From Calliopum simillimum (Eukaryota > Arthropoda > Insecta > Diptera > Lauxaniidae): a DNA stretch of 64,000 bases. Position numbers and translations under genes: made by a program. The notes beneath the pieces are model-generated. The model was not told the origin of the DNA and did no database searches. It worked only from the letters and a program-made list of their open reading frames with translations. Each line of letters opens with the position of its first letter. Positions within the stretch are counted from its first letter, which is position 1. The stretch lies in NCBI GenBank assembly GCA_951812925.1, contig OX638368.1, forward strand, positions 114,227,309 through 114,291,308, given 5' to 3'. This document shows positions 56,528-64,000 of the stretch, piece after piece.

Positions 56528-57831
56528 TCCCTACAAGAAAAATTTACGGTTCGTAAATTGCGTACCCAAAGCGAATCACGCTTACGAACTGTGATTTTAC
56601 TAACACATGCATACATTTTGTACATGTAAACGATGTTTTATTTGTCAGTTTTAAATTTTCAAAAAAATTAAAAAATCAAAAAAAAAATTGTCAAACAAAA
56701 ACGCAAATTTTTAATAAGACCAGCACACAAGTCATAATTATGACTTAAGGAATAGAAACACACAGCCACACAATATGGTATTGATCAAAATACTCTTTCC
56801 GGATTCGCTCAGTCTTGAACTTGCAACTGGATATGGTAAAGCTGATTCTGCAAGTTAGTATGGTGGTGATGCACACAAGGATTCCGCCGGCCATGTTGCT
56901 GTTGGTGGCTTAGGTTGCTCTCTGATCAATCAAAAGGAAGTTTTAGCTTTTGCCGTTTTACAACAAGCTGTTGGCTCAAGAGCTGCTACTAAGCGCGGAA
57001 ACAACAACGGAAGCATTGGTAGGGCTGTGGTATCTGCAGCATGCTGCTGATGGTTCGGTATACTTTGCTACACTTAATGCCAGTTACGCTGATATCTGTA
57101 TCTTTGGTTTTATTGTGTCTGCGATGCAAAAAGCATTTGTAAGGTAATGAATTTAAAATGGAAATATATTTCAAAATGTATGTATTAATACGATTTCGTT
57201 TAGATTGTTGATGCTTCTCCTTGTGCTTCAAAATGTGGCAGTTTCCTCTGAAGATGTCAACCGTGGAAAAACTTAACTTAAAGCAGCCGTTTTAAATGCT
57301 TATGCACATTTAACACCGAAGACGTTTCCTTTGTGACATGTGCAATCTGGCCGTACATCAAGACTGCTGTCGCTGTTGCTTACAGTCACCCATTTGGTGA
57401 GCCATCCATGTCACATGCGCCCAATAAGCTGGCTTGTATATGACTATGTTATGAATATTATCAAACTGTTAACTATGTCAGTTAAGTAAAATTAATTTTT
57501 TTTTGTCAATAAATAATATAAAATATTAAAAGTTAAAAATGGAATCTTATTTTAACCATACATTTTAAATGTATTAAATCAGTTCGTATGCGATACCATT
57601 TTAACGTATCAAAAACGAACCGCTCTGATGTTACGAAAACGTAACTATTTTGCGAGCTAAAAACGTAGTACCAATACATAGAAATTACTACGTTTTTTAT
57701 TCTACTGCTCTTATTCTAACATTTACGTTTACGATTCGCATTCGAATCGCCAAAGCGGTACGTTTACGAAGTCTTGTATGAATAATAGACTTCGCTGGCG
57801 TTACACTTTCGTGACGTTTTTCTCAGAGGGA
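56528..57831. mobile_element. TIR element carrying a UQCR-C2 gene fragment
   Basis: The ends TCCCTACAAGAAAAATTTAC and the inverse of TTTTTCTCAGAGGGA form imperfect inverted repeats (TCCCT...AGAAAAA). TA flanks both sides (56526-56527 and 57832-57833). Subterminal ACGTTTACGAA / TTCGTAAA words recur. No transposase; the cargo is the UQCR-C2-like fragment at 56,775-57,440. It is inserted in intron 1 of the MADF gene. Confidence 0.6.
56775..57440 (+). pseudogene. Cytochrome bc1 core protein 2 (UQCR-C2) fragment, intron retained
   Basis: Several frames, each broken, encode the C-terminal half of UQCR-C2: SAGHVAVGGLGCSLINQKEV, LAFAVLQQAVGSRAATKRGN, then VYFATLNASYADICIFGFIV, then SVSSEDVNRGK and LKAAVLNAYA. 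UQCRC2 of other animals has VKRGSN, FNASYSDSGLFG and ADV-x-AAKNKLKAGYLMS at the same places. Between GTAAGGTAATGA (about 57,143) and GTTTAG (about 57,205) lies a short intron at a position where the coding sequence continues (IVDA), so the copy came from DNA, not mRNA. Stops and frameshifts make it non-functional. Confidence 0.7.
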
Positions 57832-59278
57832 TAGGGTACAAATGGAATATCAGATAAAAGGAAATAAAACAGGCTTTATTATATTAGTTGAACAAAACTA
57901 TGAAATCTATAATATATATATATTGTATATATACAAACTTGGCAGAAAATTTTGTGACCATACATCCGATCCAAAGGAGAAAGGTCACCATCACAATTTT
58001 TTGTTGTTATAATATTTGTTAAACTTCCTGAAAAATTCGTTGGTCTGATACGAGCTATATGTTACTTTTTGATCACATATTGTGTTTTGGGCCCTAATGT
58101 ATACTTAAGCCAGTCCCCATAACACGAACGTTAAAACTATAAAACGCATAAAAATTAAGAACTCTGCAAGGTTGAAAAAGAATTTTAAAATATAATTCAA
58201 CTATTACCTCTTGATGTTTTTCCACCAATTTATTGTACGAGAAATTTTTTTTGTTTCGGTCGGAGTACTCCTTGCTTTTCACTTTCCAAAGACTTGGTAG
58301 TGCTTTGTAACACTCGATAAATTCCTCAGTAAACTGCCTGGAATAATTGCGGCCATCGCTCATTTTTCAGTTATTTTTAGTTTTTTGTTTTGTGTTTTAA
58401 GATACTGCCAGCTTCCCACGTTTTTGGAGAAGGTTTAGTGATTTATTTGGCAAAACTCATTGAGTTACCACCACCAATTATTTTATTTTAAACAGTTTAT
58501 TCAAACTATTATTATATTTATAGGAAAATTGAGATCTTTTAAAGGAAGTCACTAAAAGTATTAAGAGTTTTCGTTGTTATAAAAGTCACTGAAATTGTTT
58601 TATTCTTGTTTTAGTTGTATCTGTTAAAAATCAACTTGTAAAATTAAAATAGCGTAAATGTCAAGTTCAAGTGACAGACTGAAGGCATGGCCTGTGCGCC
58701 GTCCACACCTTCCAACTTACCTGCGCAAGCTTAGTTTGCGCAAAAAAATCTTTGGAAATTCAAAGAAAGCACAGGCCGCACTTTGGAACTGTGCAAACTT
58801 GACTTTTGCCGTCCACACGTACAGACTTACCTGCGCAAACTGGTTTGTGCAGGTAAGTCGTGAGGTAAAACTGTACGTGTGGACGGCCCTTTAAGGGAAT
58901 ATGAAGGTATATATATCTGAAACAAAAATTTGACTCTTTGCAATAAATTAAAGATGTATCGGATAAAATGCCATGGCTCACTATCACTGCCACGTTGTAA
59001 TTCAGCTATTAGACGGATATGTGGTGTTTTATTCGCTACTTGTTGTTTAGCTAGAGGGATGAGTGTATGAGAATAAAATCTGACTTAATTTTTTCTCATA
59101 CCTTTGTATAAATTTGTTTACTGGCATCATTGCTTTCTGAAAACTGTCAAGCTGACGTTTACATAACCTAAAATTTATTATATTATATAAAAAAAAAACA
59201 CGGACTCCTCGAAATTGTTTTTTACGATTTGAATTGAAATAAATAAAACAAAAAATGTTGCATATTAGCAACTAAATT

Positions 59279-59678
59279 ATGAACAATTTCTACTACCTAG
59301 ACGTTGAATTGTAAGTTTGCAAAGATTCTCTTTTCAAAATCTTTATATATAACTTTCACCGGTTATTTTTCGTTGCATTTCACAACAACAAAAATCACGT
59401 TCATCAGAAAGTTGAGAGACGAGACGGGCGTTGTTTTGACTCCAGTCTATTTTCAAGGAAGCATCGAGGCATCTTTGCACAGTCTTTACGGAGAAATTGG
59501 CGGCCAAACAGAGCTAGAGCTATTAAAATTTAACTCGGAACAAAAACGCGCAATACTGAAAGTACCAGAAGAATACTATAATCGCACACGGTCAGCAATT
59601 ACGCTAATAGGACACTTTCAGGATATACCGTGTCATTTTCTTGTTCGCAAGGCATCCAAAGAGCTGATAGACTTTTAG
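59279..59678 (+). CDS. Rpp14: Rpp14-like ribonuclease P/MRP protein subunit
   Basis: Exon 1 59279-59310 ([10 protein letters not shown] plus a split Leu codon, donor GTAAGT), exon 2 59408-59678 (acceptor TTCATCAG), in phase, 100 residues. Rpp14/Pop5-fold proteins bind the RNA of RNase P, which trims tRNA 5' ends in the nucleus. Family features: YYLDVELKL at the N-terminus, [60 protein letters not shown]. Human RPP14 has LFGEV, SAILRI, SSLTLLGSYKGKKCAFRV in the same order. The Mia40 start follows only 28 bp after the stop on the same strand. Confidence 0.8.
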
Positions 59679-59706
59679 AGAACAAACATTTTCGGCCATA
59701 CCAAAA

Positions 59707-60135
59707 ATGTCTTACTGCAAATCATTTGGTAAAGATAAAGTGTTTTTTGTTAGCAAGGAGGATCATGCAACGCCCAGCACAATAGAGCTGCCACCACCAG
59801 AGCCAGCACAAGGACTCATACTCAGCGATGGCGAGATTAATTGGAGTTGTCCATGTCTAGGGGGCATGGCCACTGGGCCTTGTGGTGTTCAATTTCGTGA
59901 TGCTTTTTCTTGCTTTCACTATAGTCAGGCAGAACCAAAGGGTTCCGATTGCTATGAAGCATTCCGCACAATGCAGGACTGTTTTACTGAATATCCAACT
60001 GTATATAATAAAACCAGTAGCAACGAAGATGATGATGATGGTACTGGTATGGATTTGAGTGGATTAGAAGGATTAAATATTGATGAAACAGATGCTGTAG
60101 AAGGCAACACCGCACTAGAGAAAAAAAAATCATAA
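59707..60135 (+). CDS. Mia40: Mia40/CHCHD4, mitochondrial intermembrane-space oxidoreductase
   Basis: Single exon, 142 residues. Mia40 traps imported small Cys-rich proteins through mixed disulfides and is re-oxidised by Erv1/ALR. Key features are all visible: the redox CPC motif in [10 protein letters not shown] (Cys 48 and 50) and the twin CX9C helices [14 protein letters not shown] (Cys 59, 69) and [14 protein letters not shown] (Cys 82, 92), then EYPTVY. The short N-terminus ([20 protein letters not shown]) lacks a presequence or membrane anchor, as in animal CHCHD4, which is itself imported by this pathway. The tail is acidic. The start lies 28 bp after the Rpp14 stop, leaving little room for a separate promoter unless it lies in Rpp14. 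Confidence 0.93.
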   Translation: MSYCKSFGKDKVFFVSKEDHATPSTIELPPPEPAQGLILSDGEINWSCPCLGGMATGPCGVQFRDAFSCFHYSQAEPKGSDCYEAFRTMQDCFTEYPTVYNKTSSNEDDDDGTGMDLSGLEGLNIDETDAVEGNTALEKKKS

Positions 60136-61640
60136 AAAATTATTGAAATTCATGTTTTCTGTTTTTTTTTGTTACTTTACTGCATTTGATTTTGCCTCCA
60201 AATAACCTCAAAATAACAAAAGTTGTTCGTAAATTGGTGTGCATGCATATGTATTGTTTTTGCTTTTTCTTAATAAAGTACAAATATCCTTAGAATCTGT
60301 AAATGTAATTTTAGAACAACGCTAGATTTTATATAGTCCTTTTGTGATTCCGATAGCATAATATTTCGCCAAGGAATTATTTTGTTAGCATGAAATTTTA
60401 TCAATTAGTTCGAGCAATTTTCCGGCTCAATTCATGTAAGGGAAAATTATCAGGTGCAATAGTCAGAGGAAATTAGGTTATGCATTTAAAATAACATACT
60501 TCCATAGAACAACAAGACCAACGTTATCAAGAACACATAGTGCCGCCAATCGGTAGCGGCAGGGGGGCTGTGCTCCCTCCCCCAAGGAAAATAAATTTCA
60601 TACATTTTGTATTGATTTCGAAATACGAATGTACATAAAAAATATATGGCTTGCTGCCCAAGAATTTTCTTAATAGGTGCCACTGTACATACAAACCTTT
60701 TCCGCAATCTGGTTTCAATAAATTTTCATTTTGGAAGCTTTTTCATGAAAACTGGGTCGAGCGATTCAAAGTATCAGAATCTCTTATGTATAACCTGCAA
60801 ATATGTTCAACGAATGATATCGATTTGCATCCGTATTCCGCGTGGTTTCAATTACTTTTCATTAATGAGTCATTTTCATGAAAATGGTGTGTCAGTATCT
60901 TTTTTATGGGGAATTGAAGGTTCTACAAATAACATTGATTGGCATTTACGAATAAGTAACCGTTTAGGAAATATTAAAAAATCGCAAAAAGTCGAAAAAT
61001 TCAACTTTATCGAATATTTCCGAAACAGATACTTTTTCGTAAATACAAATGAATATTATTTGTAGAACCTATAATCCTTCACAAAAAAGGTTCCAATACT
61101 TTTTATCGTGTGACTCGCCAACCCCGCGGATTACGGAACAGGCCTGATAGTTTAGGAAATATTCGATAAAATCGAATCGAAATCAAATTAAAAAAATTTA
61201 ATGAACCTGTTAGTGGACATATGTACTATAACGTACTTTTTGACACTGAATTCGAAACCGAGGCCAGAATTGCTTATATACTGCAGGATTTTGAGATATC
61301 CGTGCTTGAAGCTGAGAGAGCGCTGATCTCAATTTTACGGTGTAATTCCAGGAGATGGTGTAATTTAATTCTTTTGATGGCATCGAATAGCCCTAATTTT
61401 ACTTATAAAACGATACCTTGAAATATTTTCAATTGGACCCTTACTTTTCGAGTTATCACCCTTTGAAATATGGGGCATCTTTTCCAAGTATAAAAATGTA
61501 TAGGGAAAAAGTCTCCCTTAACGACCATATGGACACATATGTCCCAGAAAAACCGTTGAAATTTTTTGAATTTTTATTTCAAATTATATTTTCTGGACGC
61601 CCAATGGACCATTATAAATAGCTAACATGGTTGCATAAGC
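60136..61640. other. Intergenic DNA with fragments of a dispersed repeat
   Basis: AATAAA-type signals after Mia40 near 60,271. From about 60,720 on there are fragments with TTCATGAAAACTGGGTCGAG, CCGTATTCCGCGTGG and, near 61,095, ACTTTTTATCGTGTGACTCG with GCGGATTACGGAACAGGCC. These relate to sequences at 16.1 and 38.9 kb. Only chance frames are present. Confidence 0.45.
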
Positions 61641-61648
61641 TCAATTCC

Positions 61649-62165
61649 TTACGGTTCTGAAAGGGTTAAAATATGTGCAATGGAGAGCAAAGAACTTCGG
61701 CAAAGGAAATTAAAACTCACCATGCAATTCGAAAAAAGCATATTGAAAATGTCACTGTGCGTTTGACTACCTTTTTTCTGGCAATAATTTAGCCCTATAG
61801 AAAAATAAACTGGAACGAAATGATGGGTTAAATATGATATTTTTGTAATAATTATTTCTTCTAATGTGAAAAACACATTTTGCTCATCATCAACATTTTG
61901 ATCAATTTCCACTGCAGTTGCCTCCTCCACGCACTCCTTCTCGTCAGCGCCAATTCGTAATTTAATTTTTTTATAATCGACTTCATTGTTTTCAGTCAGA
62001 GGACTATGAATGTTAATTGCCCTATACTCCTCTCTTGGTGTGACTACATTGTTGGTTGGAATCGTTTTCGTTTGCCGACATTTATCCAATTGAGTGAGAT
62101 CTATTAAATTTAGGCTTGGCACTGTAATACGATTTAGTGTACGAGATTCTGGAGTAGTATAGTCT
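61649..62165 (-). CDS. Unidentified open frame, possible exon
   Basis: Minus-strand frame open from about 62,165 (EDYTTPESRTLNRITVPSLN) through NLIDLTQLDKCRQTKTIPTN and KKIKLRIGADEKECVEEATA to FFTLEE near 61,850, after which composition becomes Ile/Tyr/Phe-rich and less protein-like before the stop at 61,649. A possible acceptor AG lies upstream near 62,167. Codon composition of the first 105 residues resembles real coding sequence. I recognise no family. It may be an internal exon of a gene, or yet another stranded exon fragment. Confidence 0.35.
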
Positions 62166-62673
62166 TCAGGACGAAAATGTTAAATATATTTTAATTTGAA
62201 AACACTCCTTTACCACCGCTGTGACAGTTTTTGAAGTTTTATTCGTTAGATTTATTTTTTAGATTTCTTCTAATGTGATATATTAGCCATGTTCACGATC
62301 CGGTGCAAAAGGTCTTGCATCATAGCATTTGTAAATAGGTGTTGAAAAATTTTGCTATACAACCACAAAATATATAGGATTGAATTTACATTGGCATTTA
62401 CATTTTCTATACTAAAAACCTATAGCATAAAAATATCATGTAATTTTTCAAATAAAAATTTTTCGTTTATGCTCTCGTTCTCTTTGCTCAAACGATTTTC
62501 TCAGAGAAATAAATTATTTCGTAGCTTGCAATGTTCATACTTTTAATATTGCTCACAATCAAGTGGAAATTATTGCTATTTTGCTACTTTGCAAGGCTAA
62601 GTGCTCCGGATTGTGAACACGGCTATTGAAACTTTCAAGTGGAAAAAATGCGTTTTTTCCGCCGTCAGTAACC

Positions 62674-63035
62674 TCTTTTTGTTTTGACAGAAAAGTTACG
62701 TTAAGTTTTCACCTTTTTTGTACTTTGACAGAAAAGTAACGCGTCCTCTTTTGTACTTTGACAGAAAAGTTACGGTAAGATTTCTCCTCTTTTGTACTTT
62801 GACAGAAAAGTTACGGTAAGATTTCTCCTCTTTGTACTTTGACAGAAAAGTTACGGTAAGATTTCTCCTCTTTTGTACTTTGACAGAAAAGTTACGGTAA
62901 GATTTCTCCTCTTTTGTACTTTGACAGAAAAGTTACGGTAAGATTTCTCCTCTTTGTACTTTGACAGAAAAGTTACGGTAAGATTTCTCCTCTTTTGTAC
63001 TTTGACAGAAAAGTTCTCCTCTTTGTACTTTGACA
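62674..63035. repeat. Minisatellite of about 40 bp units upstream of Golgin-45
   Basis: About nine units, the central ones almost identical: TTTTGTACTTTGACAGAAAA, then GTTACGGTAAGATTTCTCCT and C. The first two and the last are variant or shortened. Each full unit contains a pyrimidine tract ending ACAG, then 10 bases, then GTAAGA, so it imitates a tiny exon with both splice sites on the plus strand. The array ends about 140 bp before the Golgin-45 start codon. Confidence 0.85.
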
Positions 63036-63176
63036 GGGAGCGCGTTGCCAACATACCAAATGAAATCATTCGTAAAAAGAAACGTCAAAATCGAACAAGA
63101 CAGAAAACAAAAAGGGAAAAAGTGAAATTTTTCTAAAATTTTTACGTTCTTGAATTTAATCAAAAAATAGTTAATA

Positions 63177-64000
63177 ATGAGCGCTATCGATTTAGAAAAA
63201 AGTAAAATGGCATATATATGAAATATTTAATTTCCAACCATTTAATTACTCTTTACCATAAATAGGACGCACAAGTGGCGATGGAATGGAGCAAGAGCTA
63301 ACAGTGACAAAACAGGAACAAAGAAAACCTATTCAAAAACACACCAAGTCAACACAATCGACGACGCAGCTACGATTACATCGCAAAGATAGTAACACGT
63401 TGCAAGAAAATTTACACGCTTCCCTGTCAACACCATCAGCAACAAGTGGACCGAATACCTTACCACTACCTGGACTTCACATCCTTTATAGACGTCCTGA
63501 AGTTCTATCGCATAGTCTTGGACCTGTGTTGCCGAGAGGAGAACTAGTGCCAATGAAACCACGTCTTGTAACTACGTCAGCTATTTTACCGGAACATAAA
63601 AAAACTAAACCCCCAAAATTTATACCCTACGAACCATATCCAGGTGCAGTTAATCCAATAATTCCGACTTCAAATAATGGCCGAACGACTCCTAGCGGGC
63701 ACAAAGTTAATAAAAATAATCTAGATATCAGTATCCTTGTGAGTCAAATGTCAAATATGCGTACACAGGAATTGGACGAAGATAAAGCAAAGCCGCAAGT
63801 GACAAACGAGGAGATACAAAGGTTACAAGATGAAGTTCAAAAGTTTAAGGAAGAACGTGACTATTTCAAAAGTCAATTTAACTTCCAAACTAAAGTTAAT
63901 GCAGAACTCAAGAACTTGTTGGTGGCTTCAGTAGGTGAGGATTTGCAGACACGCGTTAATCTACTGACAGAGGATAAATTGCAATTAGCTCGTGCGCTAC
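63177..64000 (+). CDS. Golgin-45 (BLZF1) homologue, partial
   Basis: Exon 1 63177-63201 (MSAIDLEK plus one base, donor AA|GTAAAA), a 64-bp intron ending CATAAATAG, and exon 2 from 63266, in phase, running off the window. About 252 residues are visible. Golgin-45 is a coiled-coil protein of the medial Golgi that binds GRASP55 and Rab2 and keeps the stacks in shape. Landmarks: KPPKFIPYEPYPGAVNPIIP, then a coiled coil NEEIQRLQDEVQKFKEERDY followed by FQTKVNAELKNLLVASVGED, which matches the BLZF1 signature (KVNTELKxLLVASVGDDLQ). The N-terminal 150 residues are basic and low in conservation. The upstream minisatellite may lie in the promoter or 5' UTR. Confidence 0.85.

Larger units (their letters stand above)
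54662..58363 (-). pseudogene. MADF/BESS accessory protein of the Harbinger element, one frameshift
   Basis: Exon 1 58363-58208 (ATG start, MSDGRNYSRQFTEEFIECYK, LPSLWKVKSKEYSDRNKK; donor GTAATA), exon 2 56454-56235, exon 3 55078-54662. Exons 1 and 2 form a MADF domain (LPSLW, then TVIKKINSLRSCYRKEKKKV and DDIYTPSLWYFDLLSFVDDQ). Exon 3 has a C-terminal region with a BESS-like helix (GRNVSNKLRKLPKHQRIYCE). A single base is missing near 56,433 in exon 2, after which the family frame resumes. In other Harbinger elements the MADF/Myb-like partner helps the nuclease enter the nucleus and bind the ends. Intron 1 (1.75 kb) has been enlarged by the insertion of the 1.3-kb UQCR-C2-bearing element. The gene runs antiparallel to the nuclease and overlaps it. 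Confidence 0.82.
52667..58891. mobile_element. PIF/Harbinger transposon, about 6.2 kb, with nested insertions
   Basis: Ends AGGGCCGTCCACACGCACAG and CGTACAGTTTTACC-type inverse (CTGTACGTGTGGACGGCCCT), with about 220 bp of inverted subterminal sequence on the right (58,665-58,889) matching the left end. Subterminal repeats read TTTGCGCAGGTAAGTCTGTA and GTGTGGACGG. TAA occurs at both edges (52664-52666 and 58892-58894) if the ends are offset by one base, as expected for this superfamily. It carries the two usual genes, a HARBI1-like nuclease (plus) and a MADF/BESS protein (minus), each broken by one frameshift. Insertions inside are a 441-bp MITE (52,716-53,156), an interspersed-repeat fragment (54,140-54,345), a MITE (55,946-56,140) and a 1.3-kb element (56,528-57,831). 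Confidence 0.8.

Noticed and set aside
62674..63035. CRISPR-like regular repeat array
   Set aside because: Units are contiguous without unique spacers and the DNA is from a fly; it is a minisatellite.
63329..63562. 77-residue minus-strand frame with a membrane-like composition
   Set aside because: Antisense shadow of the Golgin-45 exon, which has family similarity and splice phase.

Overview
The window is nuclear DNA from a higher dipteran fly. Evidence: short AT-rich introns with GT-AG ends, a Drosophila-type nanos with an almost unchanged CCHC zinc-finger C-terminus, insect-style MADF proteins, and a very large load of mariner, PIF/Harbinger, non-LTR and MITE sequence. A tephritid or another repeat-rich brachyceran would fit; the species cannot be read from the sequence. 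Nothing looks bacterial and I see no CRISPR array or rRNA.

Layout. 1-107: 5' end of an unknown minus-strand gene. 2.9-8.3 kb: interspersed and tandem repeats, a possible small Ala/Pro-rich split gene, and broken Usp5-like exons. 8.46-10.54 kb: an unusual MADF protein with a very long coiled coil. 11.0-14.4 kb: a 527-bp tandem duplication carrying a beta-1,3-glycosyltransferase-like exon pair, a pogo-like element, and the 3' exons of a LIM-kinase copy. 15.2-18.4 kb: tandem and foldback repeats. 18.77-21.32 kb (minus): Tim44. 23.3-24.2 kb: truncated LINE. 27.3-31.55 kb (plus): nanos, whose second intron is full of transposons. 35.05-37.17 kb (minus): Nsun5, with a Vma21 reading frame inside one of its introns. 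37.4-43.5 kb: MITE cluster and foldback DNA. 43.9-50.1 kb (minus): Rad51/spn-A with a 5-kb first intron that holds a LINE remnant, MITEs and an 828-bp near-perfect palindrome. 50.6-58.9 kb: nested DNA transposons, including a deleted mariner and a roughly 6.2-kb PIF/Harbinger element with HARBI1-type nuclease and MADF genes, into which another TIR element carrying a UQCR-C2 gene fragment has inserted. 59.28-60.14 kb (plus): Rpp14 and Mia40, 28 bp apart. 62.7-63.0 kb: a minisatellite just upstream of the Golgin-45/BLZF1 homologue, which starts at 63,177 and runs off the end.

The recognisable host genes are housekeeping or germline genes: mitochondrial import (Tim44, Mia40), rRNA methylation (Nsun5), V-ATPase assembly (Vma21), RNase P (Rpp14), recombination (Rad51), germline translational control (nanos) and Golgi structure (Golgin-45). 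They do not form one pathway. I reconstructed exon boundaries by eye from splice sites, reading phase and family similarity; every phase was checked by counting. The most unusual points are the Vma21 frame inside a GC-AG intron of Nsun5, the tight Rpp14-Mia40 pair, and several intron-containing host-gene fragments (Usp5, glycosyltransferase, LIMK1, UQCR-C2) scattered in transposon-rich DNA.
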